From: an uncultured Gemmiger sp. | GTDB taxonomy: Bacteria; Bacillota; Clostridia; Oscillospirales; Ruminococcaceae | Direction: 5' to 3' | DNA length: 64,000 nt | Assembly (NCBI RefSeq): GCF_934561205.1 | Contig: NZ_CAKTFU010000011.1 | Coordinates: 22,775 to 86,774 of the forward strand | In this document: positions 1-9,003 of the stretch, one piece after another | Layout: each line of letters opens with the position of its first letter | Numbering within the stretch: the first letter of the stretch is position 1 | Translations under genes and position numbers: made by a program | The notes under the pieces: generated by a model | The model's input: only the letters and a program-made list of their open reading frames with translations | What the model was told of the DNA's origin: nothing | Databases searched by the model: none

Positions 1-732
1 CGCTTCGGTGTCGATAAGCCCGCCGCGGCTGGTATTTACCAAAATCGCGTTGGGACGCATTATTTTTATGGTTTCGGCGTTGATCATATGGTAGGTGTCG
101 GCGGTCAGCGGGCAGTGCAGGCTGACAAGGTCCGCTGTGCGCAGCAGTTCATCGGGCGAAACGTAGCGCGCAATGCCCTCCAGCGCGGGGTTTTTGTACT
201 TGTCGCAGGCAAGCACCGTCATGCCGAAACCGTAACAGATACGCGCCATCGCCGCGCCGATGCGCCCCGTGCCCACAATGCCCGCCGCCGCGCCGTACAG
301 GTTGTGCCCCAGCAGCCCATCCAGCGAAAAATTGTTGTTGCGCACCTTGATGTACGCCTTGCAGATGCGCCGATCGGCCGCCAAGGCCAGCGCCATGGCG
401 TGTTCGGCCACGGCCTCGGGGCTGTAACCGGGCACGCGCAGCACCGTGATGCCGTAATGTTTGGCGGCGGGCAGATCCACGTTGTTGTAGCCCGCGCAGC
501 GCAAAAGCAGCAGCCGTATGCCGGCGGCGGCCAGGATTTCCAGCACGGGGGCGCTGCAATCGGCGTTGACAAAAACGCAGGCTGCATCGCCGCCCTGTGC
601 CAACGGCGCGGTGTCGGCGTCCAGGTTGGCCGCCAGATACCGAATACGGCAGCCGTAGGCCTCGTCCTTTGCCAGCACGTCAAAATAATAGTGGTCGTAC
701 TCGTGCGTGCCGAAAAACATGATGGTAAACAT
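1..732 (-). CDS. D-isomer specific 2-hydroxyacid dehydrogenase (LdhA-like), C-terminus cut by window edge
   Basis: NAD-dependent dehydrogenase of the D-lactate dehydrogenase type, expected to interconvert a 2-oxoacid and its D-2-hydroxyacid in the cytoplasm. The minus-strand frame starts MFTIMFFGTHEYDHYYFDVL and stays open for 244 codons to base 1. Visible family features are the Rossmann motif GTGRIGAAMARI at about residue 150, the RCAGYNNVDL substrate-loop segment near residue 80, and VNTSRGGLID at the cut end. The catalytic His region lies outside the window. Start at 732 is supported by an AAAGGGGG ribosome site. A second in-frame Met four codons later (720) is possible. D-lactate specificity is inferred from similarity only. 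Confidence 0.85.
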   Translation of the reverse strand, partial: MFTIMFFGTHEYDHYYFDVLAKDEAYGCRIRYLAANLDADTAPLAQGGDAACVFVNADCSAPVLEILAAAGIRLLLLRCAGYNNVDLPAAKHYGITVLRVPGYSPEAVAEHAMALALAADRRICKAYIKVRNNNFSLDGLLGHNLYGAAAGIVGTGRIGAAMARICYGFGMTVLACDKYKNPALEGIARYVSPDELLRTADLVSLHCPLTADTYHMINAETIKIMRPNAILVNTSRGGLIDTEA

Positions 733-919
733 CGCGCCGCCCCCTTTGGGTAAGTGTGCCCGCAAAAAGCAAAATTATACACAGATTTTATGCATTTTTT
801 GGGGTGCCGCTGGATATATGGGGCCTATGCAAAAGGGGATTGACCCGATACCGCCCCAATTATAGGCAGATTACACAAAAATAAACGAAATATTTTTCAT
901 CCTTTGTCATCTTTACCAC

Positions 920-947
920 TTGATAATTATGCAGGAAAGTGTATAAT
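920..947 (+). promoter_or_regulatory. argG promoter
   Basis: TTGATA (920-925), a 16-bp spacer and TATAAT (942-947) form a near-consensus sigma-A promoter about 53 bp upstream of the argG start. Confidence 0.75.
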
Positions 948-960
948 AAACAACATAAAC

Positions 961-974
961 CGTATAAATATTCA
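961..974 (+). promoter_or_regulatory. Candidate ARG box (ArgR/AhrC operator)
   Basis: CGTATAAATATTCA matches the TGAATWWWWATTCA palindrome perfectly in the right half and 3 of 5 in the left half. It sits just downstream of the -10 element, where bound repressor would block initiation. A weaker match overlaps the -35 (920-933). The argR gene is not in the window, so this is inference. Confidence 0.4.
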
Positions 975-999
975 GGCACATATACAAGGGGTGTTTCTT

Positions 1000-2235
1000 A
1001 TGAAAAAGGATAAAAAAGACATCAAAAAGGTCGTTCTGGCGTACTCCGGCGGGTTGGATACCTCCATCATCATTCCCTGGCTGAAGGAAAACTACAACAA
1101 CTGCGAGGTCGTCGCCGTTTCCGGCAACGTCGGTCAGGGCACCGAGCTGGACGGCCTGGAGGAAAAGGCGCTGAAAACCGGCGCGTCCAAGCTGTATGTG
1201 CTGGATCTGCAGAAGGACTACGTCGAAAACTACATCTGGCCCTGCCTGAAGGCCGACGCCAAGTACGAGGACTACCTGCTGGGCACTTCCCACGCGCGTC
1301 CCTGCATCGCCAAGGCGCTGGCGGACATCGCCAAAAAAGAGGGTGCCGACGCCATCTGCCACGGCTGCACCGGCAAGGGCAACGACCAGGTGCGTTTTGA
1401 GCTGACCCTGAAGGCCATGGCCCCCGATATGGCCATCATCGCCCCCTGGCGGGAGTGGAACATCAAGAGCCGCGACGAGGAGATCGACTACGCCGAGGCG
1501 CACAACATTCCGCTGAAAATCAACCGTGAGACGAACTATTCCAAGGACAAGAACCTCTGGCACCTCAGCCACGAGGGTCTGGACCTGGAAAAGCCGTCCC
1601 TGGAGCCGCAGTACAATAAACCGGGCTTTTTGGAGCTGGGCGTCAGCCCCGAACAGGCCCCCGACACCCCGACCTATGTGACCATCCACTTTGAAAAGGG
1701 CATCCCCACCGCTGTGGACGGCACCGAAATGGACGGTGTAGCGCTGATCGAGTACCTGAACCAGGTCGGCGGCGCCAACGGCGTGGGCCTTTTGGACATT
1801 GTGGAAAACCGCCTGGTCGGCATGAAGAGCCGCGGCGTGTACGAGACCCCCGGTGGTGCCATTTTGTACAAGGCACACAACGTGCTGGAAACCATCACGC
1901 TGGACAAGGAGTCCTTCCATTTTAAGGAGATCATCGCCCAGAAGATGGGCGAGCTGGTTTACAACGGCCAGTGGTTCACCCCCCTGCGCGAGGCGATCTG
2001 CGCCTTTACCGATGACCTGCAAAAGACCGTAACCGGCGATGTTACGCTGAAATTGTACAAGGGCAACATGATCAACGCCGGTGTTACCAGCCCGTACACC
2101 CTGTACGACGAGCAGACGGCATCCTTTGGTGAGGACGAGGATTACAACCAGGCCGACGCAGCCGGGTTTATCAACCTGTTTGGCCTGCCCATTGCCGAGC
2201 GCGCCAAGCTGGCAAAGAACTGGAAAGAACAGTAA
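1000..2235 (+). CDS. argG: Argininosuccinate synthase
   Basis: ATP-dependent condensation of citrulline and aspartate to argininosuccinate, the penultimate step of arginine synthesis. 411 residues, normal for the family. The ATP-binding P-loop AYSGGLDTS lies at residues 14-22 and the [14 protein letters not shown] signature near residue 120. The frame is open further upstream (to 904), but the ATG at 1000 is chosen because AAGGGG lies 8 bp before it and the extra N-terminal residues do not resemble the family and overlap the promoter. It opens a six-gene arginine cluster with argH 297 bp downstream, separated by a REPIN repeat. Confidence 0.97.
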   Translation: MKKDKKDIKKVVLAYSGGLDTSIIIPWLKENYNNCEVVAVSGNVGQGTELDGLEEKALKTGASKLYVLDLQKDYVENYIWPCLKADAKYEDYLLGTSHARPCIAKALADIAKKEGADAICHGCTGKGNDQVRFELTLKAMAPDMAIIAPWREWNIKSRDEEIDYAEAHNIPLKINRETNYSKDKNLWHLSHEGLDLEKPSLEPQYNKPGFLELGVSPEQAPDTPTYVTIHFEKGIPTAVDGTEMDGVALIEYLNQVGGANGVGLLDIVENRLVGMKSRGVYETPGGAILYKAHNVLETITLDKESFHFKEIIAQKMGELVYNGQWFTPLREAICAFTDDLQKTVTGDVTLKLYKGNMINAGVTSPYTLYDEQTASFGEDEDYNQADAAGFINLFGLPIAERAKLAKNWKEQ

Positions 2236-2296
2236 GCAAGAATACTGAAAAACCTTATTTGGCTTTATGCAGCATTTGCAACCTAACGGTTGGTTT

Positions 2297-2429
2297 GTAG
2301 GGAACGGTCTTGACCGTTCCGAGCTGCCTTGCCAAAAGCACGACATGGCGAGAAAACCGCGCGCCATTCGGCGCGATTTAATGCGCTGCGCGCGGCCAGA
2401 TGTGCGGATGGGTCAAGACCCATCCCTAC
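2297..2429. repeat. REPIN class 1, copy 1 (133 bp)
   Basis: Begins GTAGGGAACGGTC with a 9-bp hairpin (GGAACGGTC/GACCGTTCC) and ends with the inverted hairpin GGATGGGTC/GACCCATCC followed by CCTAC. The interior contains a second palindromic part, GCGCGCCATTCGGCGCG. Homology with the other copies extends about 40 bp further out on each side (roughly 2250-2462). It fills most of the argG-argH gap. Confidence 0.85.
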
Positions 2430-2532
2430 AAATATCCCGGAAACAGACTTTTTCTACAAAACCAATGCGCCGCTTCGGCGGCGCATTTTTAACATTTTAC
2501 GCGCAAAACGTTGAAAATCAGGAGGAAATCGT

Positions 2533-3918
2533 ATGCCCCAACTTTGGCAGGGTCGGTCGGCCAAGGCCGTAGACAGCCGCGTCAACGACTTCAACTCGTC
2601 CATTCGGTTTGACGCCCGCATGATTGAGCAGGACATCCGCGGCAGCATGGTACATTCGGCCATGCTGGGCAAGCAGGGCATCATCGCCCCGCAGGATGTT
2701 GACGATATCCACAAAGGCTTGCAGTCTATTTTAGAGGATCTGCACAGCGGTGCGCTGGAAATTGACCCCGCCGCCGAGGACGTGCACACCTTTGTGGAGC
2801 AAACGCTGACTGCCCGCGTGGGTGATGCCGGCAAACGGCTGCACACGGGCCGCAGCCGCAACGACCAGGTGGCGCTGGATATCCGCCTGTACCTGCGCGA
2901 CGCGGCGGGGCATATCGCCGCACAGATCGCGGAGCTTATCAACGTGCTGTGCGACCGGGCCAAGCAGGGCGCGGACTATGTAATGCCCGGCTACACCCAC
3001 CTGCAGCGCGCGCAGCCCGTGACCTTCGGCCACCATCTGATGGCCTACGCCTGGATGCTGCTGCGGGATCTGGGCCGCTTGCAGGACGCCGTGCACCGCA
3101 TGGACGCCGAGTGCCCTCTGGGCAGCGGCGCATTGGCGGGCACGACCTACGGGCTGGACCGCTTTTACACCGCCGAGCAGTTGGGCTTTGCCGCCCCCTG
3201 CGCCAACTCCATTGACGGCGTGTCCGACAGGGATTTCTGCATTGAGCTGTGCAGCGCCATGGCCACCTGCATGATGCATTTATCGCGTCTCAGCGAGGAA
3301 ATTATCCTGTGGTGCAGCTGGGAATTCAAGTTTGTGGAGCTGGACGACGCCTTTACGACGGGTTCGTCCATTATGCCGCAGAAGAAAAACCCCGACGTTA
3401 CCGAGCTGATCCGCGGCAAAACGGGCCGCGTTTACGGCGACTTGAACACCCTGCTGGTCATGATGAAGGGCCTGCCCCTTGCCTACGACAAGGATATGCA
3501 GGAGGACAAGGAGGCCATTTTTGACGCGGTGGACACGCTGGAACTTTGCCTGCGCACCATCACGCCGATGCTGGCCACCATGACCCCGCTGCCCGAAAAC
3601 ATGCGCCGCGCCGCCGCCAAGGGCTTTATCAACGCCACCGACTGCGCCGATTACCTGACCAAAAAGGGGATGCCCTTCCGCGATGCGTACAAGTGCACGG
3701 GCACGATGGTGGCCGCCTGCCTGCGCAGCGGCAAAACGCTGGAAGAACTGACGCTGGACGAATTTAAACAGTACAGCGACCTTTTTGAGCAGGACGTGTA
3801 CACGGCCATTGACCTGACCACCTGCTGCCGCGGCCGCAGCAGCTACGGCGGCCCCGCAAAGGAGAGCGTGCTGTATCAGATTTCCGCCGTGAAGGATAAG
3901 CTGGCGGAGACAAAATAA
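2533..3918 (+). CDS. argH: Argininosuccinate lyase
   Basis: Splits argininosuccinate to arginine and fumarate. 461 residues, fumarase/aspartase superfamily. The superfamily signature GSSIMPQKKNP is at residues 277-287 and the GYTHLQRAQP segment near residue 154 carries the conserved His. AGGAGGAAATCGT precedes the ATG. Co-oriented with argG upstream and argC downstream. The 3' end abuts an AT-rich AGATAA repeat arm that starts one base after the stop codon. Confidence 0.97.
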   Translation: MPQLWQGRSAKAVDSRVNDFNSSIRFDARMIEQDIRGSMVHSAMLGKQGIIAPQDVDDIHKGLQSILEDLHSGALEIDPAAEDVHTFVEQTLTARVGDAGKRLHTGRSRNDQVALDIRLYLRDAAGHIAAQIAELINVLCDRAKQGADYVMPGYTHLQRAQPVTFGHHLMAYAWMLLRDLGRLQDAVHRMDAECPLGSGALAGTTYGLDRFYTAEQLGFAAPCANSIDGVSDRDFCIELCSAMATCMMHLSRLSEEIILWCSWEFKFVELDDAFTTGSSIMPQKKNPDVTELIRGKTGRVYGDLNTLLVMMKGLPLAYDKDMQEDKEAIFDAVDTLELCLRTITPMLATMTPLPENMRRAAAKGFINATDCADYLTKKGMPFRDAYKCTGTMVAACLRSGKTLEELTLDEFKQYSDLFEQDVYTAIDLTTCCRGRSSYGGPAKESVLYQISAVKDKLAETK

Positions 3919-3919
3919 A

Positions 3920-3983
3920 CAGATAATAGATAAAAGATAAGAGATAATAAATGTGGTGGAGTTTGCGCCGCAGGCGCAAACAA
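3920..3983 (+). repeat. AGATAA-arm element, copy a (single arm)
   Basis: A run of AGATAA-type units is followed by GTGGTGGA and the hairpin GTTTGCGCCGCAGGCGCAAAC. Only one arm is visible. It begins immediately after the argH stop codon. Confidence 0.65.
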
Positions 3984-4007
3984 AATATGCAAAGTGTCGG
4001 GTGACTT

Positions 4008-4033
4008 GTAGGGGCGAGCATCGCTCGCCCGTG
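4008..4033 (+). repeat. Single GTAG palindrome (REP, GCGAGC type)
   Basis: GTAGG followed by the perfect inverted repeat GGGCGAGC...GCTCGCCC and GTG. Lies 43 bp upstream of argC. No inverted partner is seen nearby. Confidence 0.7.
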
Positions 4034-4076
4034 CGGTCTGCCGGACAGAGAAACCGTTTCGGCGGGGTAAGAGAGT

Positions 4077-5018
4077 ATGGGAAAGTATAAAATTTTCGTT
4101 GACGGCAGCGCGGGCACGACCGGGCTGCGCATCGCGGATCGGCTGGCGCAGTGCAGCGATATCACCGTGCTGCCGATATCGGACGCCGACCGCAAAAACC
4201 TGCACGCCCGCGCGGCGCTCATCAATGAGAGCGACCTTTCGTTTTTGTGCCTGCCGGACGATGCGGCGCGCGAGGTCGTGCCGCTGCTGCGCAGCGATGT
4301 GCGCGTGCTGGACACCTCGACCGCGCACCGCACCGACCCCGCGTGGGTCTACGGTCTGCCGGAGCTGCACGGCACCCGCGAAAAGCTGAAAACCGCCGCC
4401 CGCGTGGCGGTGCCCGGCTGCCATGCCACAGGCTTTATTGCGCCCACCGCGCCGCTGGTGCAGCTGGGTCTGCTGCCAAAAACAACGCAGCTATGCTGTT
4501 ACAGCCTGACGGGCTACTCCGGCGGCGGCAAAAAGATGATTGCGGAATACGAGGCCCCGCGCACCGACCCTGCGCTGAACGCCGCCCGCCCCTACGGGTT
4601 GGCGCTGCATCACAAGCACCTGCCGGAGATGGCAGCCGTCACCGGGCTGGACAAGCCGCCGCTGTTTGTCCCCGTTTTGGCGGACTACTATGCGGGCATG
4701 GAAACGATGATCCCGCTGGATCTGCCGGCGCTGGGGCTGACCGCGCAGCAGGTGGCGGATGCGCTGGCAAGCTACTACGCGGGCGAAGCGCTGGTGACGG
4801 TGCACCCGCTGAACAGCGGCACCGACGGCGGATTTCTGGCCGCGAACAAGCTGGCAGGGCGGGACGGCCTGGAAATTTTCTGCTTGGCCAACCCGGACGG
4901 CACACAGATGCAGCTGATCAGCCTGTTTGACAACCTCGGCAAGGGCAGCTCCGGCGCAGCCGTGCAGTGCATGAACCTGATGCTGGGAAGAAAAGAAACA
5001 GAAGGCTTAAAACAATAA
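4077..5018 (+). CDS. argC: N-acetyl-gamma-glutamyl-phosphate reductase (short, type 2)
   Basis: NADPH-dependent reduction of N-acetylglutamyl phosphate to the semialdehyde. 313 residues, matching the shorter type-2 ArgC family rather than the ~345-residue type 1. The N-terminal DGSAGTTGLRI nucleotide-binding loop is at residues 9-19 and the active-site Cys is Cys115 in VPGCHATGF. A substrate-binding YSLTGYSGGGKKM stretch lies near residues 142-154. Preceded by a weak AAGAGAG site. The stop is followed directly by a repeat arm. Lies between argH and argJ in the cluster. Confidence 0.95.
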   Translation: MGKYKIFVDGSAGTTGLRIADRLAQCSDITVLPISDADRKNLHARAALINESDLSFLCLPDDAAREVVPLLRSDVRVLDTSTAHRTDPAWVYGLPELHGTREKLKTAARVAVPGCHATGFIAPTAPLVQLGLLPKTTQLCCYSLTGYSGGGKKMIAEYEAPRTDPALNAARPYGLALHHKHLPEMAAVTGLDKPPLFVPVLADYYAGMETMIPLDLPALGLTAQQVADALASYYAGEALVTVHPLNSGTDGGFLAANKLAGRDGLEIFCLANPDGTQMQLISLFDNLGKGSSGAAVQCMNLMLGRKETEGLKQ

Positions 5019-5187
5019 AAGATAAGAGATACAACAAAAGATAAAAGATAAGAGATAAAAGATAATAAATAAGGTGTGCCGCCTGCTGCGGCACATTTCA
5101 TACAGCACCGCCTCGTTTCGGTTTGCGACCAAAGGGAACAAACCCCACCATAATTTTTATCTTTTATCTTTTATCTATTCATTAAAA
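5019..5187. repeat. AGATAA-arm element, copy b (two arms)
   Basis: The left arm is built of AGATAA/AGATAAA units running into AATAAGGTG. Then come a GTGCCGC/GCGGCAC hairpin and the inverted right arm (CACCATAATTTTTATC followed by TTTTATC units). It fills the argC-argJ gap, directly after the argC stop. Confidence 0.75.
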
Positions 5188-5200
5188 ATAGGGGGTCCCC

Positions 5201-6433
5201 ATGTCTACCACACCATTTACCGTAATTTCGGGCGGCATCTGCGCGCCCAAAGGGTTTTCGGCCGCGGGCGTGCACTGCGGCATTCGCCATAACCACGAAA
5301 AGCGCGATCTGGCGTTGATCGTTGCCGACGTCCGCTGCGCAGGGGCGGGCTGCTACACCACCAACAAGGTCTACGGCGCACCCATCAAGGTCGACCGCGC
5401 CCATCTGCAGGACGGCTACGCCCGCGCCATTCTGGTCAACAGCGGCAACGCCAACACCTGCGCCCCCGGCGGCCTGGAACTGGCGCAGGACACCTGCAAG
5501 CTGGTGGCCGACGCGCTGGGCATTGACGAAAACGACGTTCTGCCGTCCTCCACGGGGGTCATCGGCCAGGCCATGAGCCTGGAACCCTTCGCCAAGGGCA
5601 TCCCCGAGGCCGCCGCCCAGCTGCGCGCCGACGCCGCCGGCAGCCACGCCGCCGCCACCGCCATCATGACCACCGACACCCACCCCAAGGAGTACGCGCT
5701 GGCGTTTGAAGTAAACGGCACGACCTGCCATATCGGCGCCATCGCCAAAGGCTCCGGCATGATCCACCCCAACATGGCAACAATGCTGCTGTTCATGACC
5801 ACCGACGTCAAGATCGCGCCCGCGCTGCTGCAAAAGGCGCTGTCCGCCGTGGTGCCCGCGACCTTTAACCAGATCAGCGTGGACGGCGACACCTCCACCA
5901 ACGACACCGTGCTGCTGCTGGCATCGGGCCTGAGCGGAGCGGAAATCACCGAAAACACACCTGCCTACGATACATTTTTGGCGGCGCTGACCGCCGTGGC
6001 CGAGCATCTCTGCCGCGAACTGGCAGCGGACGGCGAGGGCGCGACCAAGCTGCTGGAATGCACGGTCACGGGTGCGCCCGATTTGGCCACCGCCCGCGCC
6101 GTGTCCAAAAGCGTCATCCACTCGACCCTGTTCAAGGCCGCCATGTTCGGCGCGGACGCCAACTGGGGGCGCGTGCTCTGCGCCATCGGCTACACGCCCG
6201 GCGACTTTGACATCAGCAAAACCGCCGTGCGGCTGCGCAGCAAGGCGGGCGAGGTCTTTGTCTGCGAAAACGCCGCCTACCACCCCTACAGCGAGGACGA
6301 GGCCGCCGTGGTTTTGCAGGAAAACGAGATCGAAATTCTGGTAGACCTCGGCTGCGGCAGCTGCACCGCCAAGGCGTGGGGCTGCGATTTGACCTACGAC
6401 TATGTAAAGATCAACGGCGATTACAGAACCTGA
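5201..6433 (+). CDS. argJ: Bifunctional glutamate N-acetyltransferase / N-acetylglutamate synthase (ornithine acetyltransferase)
   Basis: Transfers acetyl from N-acetylornithine to glutamate, recycling the acetyl group; members of this family may also use acetyl-CoA. 410 residues. The self-cleavage motif KGSGMIHPNMATM is present, with predicted cleavage between Ala193 and the nucleophile Thr194. ATG at 5201 is preceded by AGGGGG. Followed 32 bp later by argB. Presence of argJ and absence of argA/argE in the window indicate the cyclic pathway. Whether it is mono- or bifunctional cannot be read from sequence alone. Confidence 0.96.
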   Translation: MSTTPFTVISGGICAPKGFSAAGVHCGIRHNHEKRDLALIVADVRCAGAGCYTTNKVYGAPIKVDRAHLQDGYARAILVNSGNANTCAPGGLELAQDTCKLVADALGIDENDVLPSSTGVIGQAMSLEPFAKGIPEAAAQLRADAAGSHAAATAIMTTDTHPKEYALAFEVNGTTCHIGAIAKGSGMIHPNMATMLLFMTTDVKIAPALLQKALSAVVPATFNQISVDGDTSTNDTVLLLASGLSGAEITENTPAYDTFLAALTAVAEHLCRELAADGEGATKLLECTVTGAPDLATARAVSKSVIHSTLFKAAMFGADANWGRVLCAIGYTPGDFDISKTAVRLRSKAGEVFVCENAAYHPYSEDEAAVVLQENEIEILVDLGCGSCTAKAWGCDLTYDYVKINGDYRT

Positions 6434-6465
6434 GCAAGGTTACAGTAAGGGTGGGAAGTGACACG

Positions 6466-7314
6466 ATGAAAAACGAACAAATGGCGCTGCTGTTCAGCGA
6501 GGCAACACCTTACATCCAAAAATACCACGGTAAAACGCTGGTTATCAAATACGGCGGCAATGCCATGGTCAACGACACGCTGAAACTTGCGGTGATGAAC
6601 GACCTTGTCACCCTGACGCTGCTGGGTGTGCGCGTGGTGCTGGTGCACGGCGGCGGCCCCGCCATCAACGAGATGCTCGCCCGCGTGGGCAAGGAGTCCC
6701 GCTTTGTGGGCGGCCTGCGCTACACCGACAAGGAAACCATGGATATCGTGCAGCAGGTGCTGGCGGGGCAGGTCAACAAGGACCTTGTCGCGCTGCTGAA
6801 GGGCCGCGGCGTCGGCCTGTGCGGCATGGACGGCCACATGATCACCTGCCACCGCAAGACGGACGCCGACCTCGGCTTTGTGGGCGAGATCGAAAAGGTC
6901 AACACCGCGCTGATCGACCACCTGCTGGACGACAGCTTTATCCCCGTCATTGCCACGGTGGGCATGGACCGCGACGGTATCCCCTACAACATCAACGCCG
7001 ACACCGCTGCCGCCGAAATTGCCGTGGCGCTGCACGCCGAAAAGCTCGTCAGCATGACCGACATTGCCGGCCTTTTGTACGACAAAAACGACGAAACTAC
7101 GCTGATACCCGAAGTGGAGCTTGCCGAGATCGAGCGCTACAAACAGGAGGGCGTCATTGCGGGCGGTATGCTGCCCAAGATCGAGGGCATGGCCGACGCC
7201 ATCCGCAAGGGCGTGCGCGAGGCGGTCATCATTGACGGGCGTGTGCCGCACTCGATTTTGCTGGAAATGTTCAGCGACCGCGGCGCAGGCACCATGTTTT
7301 ACCGTCAGGACTGA
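6466..7314 (+). CDS. argB: Acetylglutamate kinase
   Basis: Phosphorylates N-acetylglutamate, usually the arginine-feedback-controlled step in organisms with argJ. 282 residues, amino-acid kinase fold. The KYGGNAM phosphate-binding motif is at residues 28-34, the VHGGGP loop at about 61-66, and the IAGGMLPK motif near the C-terminus. The frame is open upstream into argJ, but ATG 6466 with an AAGGGTGGGAAG ribosome site gives the normal N-terminus and a 32-bp spacing from argJ. Confidence 0.96.
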   Translation: MKNEQMALLFSEATPYIQKYHGKTLVIKYGGNAMVNDTLKLAVMNDLVTLTLLGVRVVLVHGGGPAINEMLARVGKESRFVGGLRYTDKETMDIVQQVLAGQVNKDLVALLKGRGVGLCGMDGHMITCHRKTDADLGFVGEIEKVNTALIDHLLDDSFIPVIATVGMDRDGIPYNINADTAAAEIAVALHAEKLVSMTDIAGLLYDKNDETTLIPEVELAEIERYKQEGVIAGGMLPKIEGMADAIRKGVREAVIIDGRVPHSILLEMFSDRGAGTMFYRQD

Positions 7315-7332
7315 TACCGATAGGGGGATTGT

Positions 7333-8511
7333 ATGACCACAACTGAAATTATCCGCCGCGACGATGCCCACGTCCTGCACACCTACAACCGCAGTCCGCT
7401 GGCGCTGGTGTCGGGGCAGGGCATGTACGCCGCCGACGCCGAGGGACGGCGCTATCTGGATTTTACCTCCGGCATCGGCGTAAATTCGCTGGGGTACTGC
7501 CACCCCGCGTGGGTCGCCGCCGTCACCCAACAGGCGGCCGCGCTGCAGCACACCTCCAACCTGTACTACACGCAGCCGTGCGGCGCACTGGCCGAGGCTC
7601 TCTGCGCGCGCACGGGGCTGGACGCGGTGTTCTTTGGCAATTCGGGTGCCGAGGCCAACGAGGGTGCCATCAAGGCTGCCCGCAAATACAGCGTGGACAC
7701 CTACGGCGCGCACCGCAGCAAGGTCATCACGCTGGTCAACTCCTTCCACGGGCGCACCCTGGCCACCTTGACCGCCACGGGGCAGGATGTGTTCCACCAC
7801 GATTTCGGCCCCTTCCCGCAGAATTTTGCCTACGTTACGGCGGGGGACTTTGCCGCGCTGCAGGCTGCCGCCGATGCCGACACCTGCGCCGTGATGCTGG
7901 AGCTTGTGCAGGGCGAGGGCGGCGTTGTGGCGCTGGATAAGAAATATGTTCGTTCTGTCGCTGAATTTTGCAAGGCGCGGGACATTTTGCTGCTCGTGGA
8001 CGAGGTGCAGACCGGCATCGGCCGCACAGGCACCTTTTTGGCGTGTGAGCAGTTTGACCTGCACCCCGACATCGTAACGCTGGCCAAGGGGCTGGGCGGC
8101 GGCTTGCCCATCGGCGCGTTTGCCATGACCCGCCGCGTGGCCGAGCACATGGGTCCCGGTTCGCACGGCTCCACCTTTGGCGGCAACCCCGTTGCCTGTG
8201 CGGGTGCGCTGGCCGTGCTAAACACGCTGGACGCGGCCTGTCTGCAAAACGTCAACGCCTGTGCCGCCCGCCTGCGCGCAGGTCTGGCCAAGCTGCCCCA
8301 TGTGGCCGAGGTCAGCGGCCTGGGCCTGATGGTGGGCATCGCTTTTTCGGACGATGTAAGCGCCGCCGCCGTGCGCGCCGCCGCCGAGCAGCGCGGTCTG
8401 CTGGTGCTGACCGCCAAGACCCGCCTGCGGCTGCTGCCGCCGCTGATTTTGACCGAAGCCGACGTGGACAGCACGCTGCAAATTTTGCAGGACGTGCTGC
8501 GGAACATCTGA
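7333..8511 (+). CDS. argD: Acetylornithine aminotransferase
   Basis: PLP-dependent conversion of N-acetylglutamate semialdehyde to N-acetylornithine. 392 residues, class III aminotransferase. The PLP lysine is Lys252 in TLAKGLGGGLPIGA, preceded by the VDEVQTGIGRTG motif. AGGGGG precedes the ATG and argB ends 18 bp upstream. It is the last gene of the cluster, and a strong terminator hairpin follows. argF and carAB needed to complete the route are not in the window. Confidence 0.96.
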   Translation: MTTTEIIRRDDAHVLHTYNRSPLALVSGQGMYAADAEGRRYLDFTSGIGVNSLGYCHPAWVAAVTQQAAALQHTSNLYYTQPCGALAEALCARTGLDAVFFGNSGAEANEGAIKAARKYSVDTYGAHRSKVITLVNSFHGRTLATLTATGQDVFHHDFGPFPQNFAYVTAGDFAALQAAADADTCAVMLELVQGEGGVVALDKKYVRSVAEFCKARDILLLVDEVQTGIGRTGTFLACEQFDLHPDIVTLAKGLGGGLPIGAFAMTRRVAEHMGPGSHGSTFGGNPVACAGALAVLNTLDAACLQNVNACAARLRAGLAKLPHVAEVSGLGLMVGIAFSDDVSAAAVRAAAEQRGLLVLTAKTRLRLLPPLILTEADVDSTLQILQDVLRNI

Positions 8512-8522
8512 AATGAAACGAA

Positions 8523-8560
8523 CCCCGCTGCCCGGAACCTTCGGGCGGCGGGGGTGTTTT
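8523..8560 (+). terminator. Terminator after argD
   Basis: CCCCGCTGCCCG and CGGGCGGCGGGG pair around a 7-nt loop, followed by GTGTTTT. Confidence 0.8.
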
Positions 8561-8699
8561 ATCGCACTGTTTTTGCACTGCGCACAAAATGACGATTTGC
8601 GCCATAAATTGAACGTAAAGTATGACTATTGTTCAGAATATGGGACAAGTTGCACAAAATTATACATAGATTTTACAGCACATTGTACACTGAAACCTC

Positions 8700-8728
8700 T
8701 TGCATTTCCGACAAAAATCGTGTACTAT
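8700..8728 (+). promoter_or_regulatory. Promoter of an intergenic non-coding RNA
   Basis: TTGCAT (8700-8705), a 17-bp spacer and TACTAT (8723-8728). The next open frame of note lies after an intrinsic terminator, so it appears to drive an RNA gene. Confidence 0.65.
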
Positions 8729-8735
8729 ATAAGCA

Positions 8736-8938
8736 TCGAAGCATAGCACAGAGGACAAAATATATCCCCTGTGGTCGATAAAGAAGTGGAATACCAGAGC
8801 GCCCTGCCGAGTCTGAAGGAAGGGCATCCGCTTGTAGAGGGGTGGGTTCCGTTTCGTTGCAGGAAACGGCAAGACGTTCTGTTTTTCTCCTTCTTTTTAT
8901 GAAAACGAGGCGGGGCAGTGGCCGCCTCGTTTTTGTTT
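8736..8938 (+). ncRNA. Candidate structured non-coding RNA, about 200 nt, family unknown
   Basis: The region has its own promoter and ends in an intrinsic terminator (AACGAGGCGG...CCGCCTCG plus T-run, 8903-8938). No reading frame with a ribosome site is visible. Predicted helices include CACAGAGGA with TCCCCTGTG, a long-range CAGAGCG/CGTTCTG helix, a GCCCT/AGGGC hairpin and CCGTTTC/GGAAACGG. Size and isolation suit a housekeeping RNA such as 6S RNA, but I cannot identify the conserved 6S open bubble, so the family is left open. Confidence 0.55.
8903..8938 (+). terminator. Terminator of the intergenic RNA
   Basis: Strong hairpin AACGAGGCGG/CCGCCTCGTT followed by TTTTGTTTT. Confidence 0.85.
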
Positions 8939-8968
8939 TATCGGCGGCCGGTTCGTGTCTGACCGCCC

Positions 8969-8997
8969 TTGACAAATACCGGCAAGCATTGTATAAT
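8969..8997 (+). promoter_or_regulatory. Consensus promoter of the transporter leader
   Basis: TTGACA (8969-8974), exactly 17 bp, TATAAT (8992-8997). It is a perfect sigma-A promoter for the CNNM/CorC-type gene, about 200 bp upstream of its start. Confidence 0.85.
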
Positions 8998-9003
8998 ACC
9001 ATT

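Noticed and set aside
8736..8938. T-box leader
   Set aside because: GGGTGGG resembles the T-box core superficially, but TGGNACC is lacking and no amino-acid gene follows the terminator.
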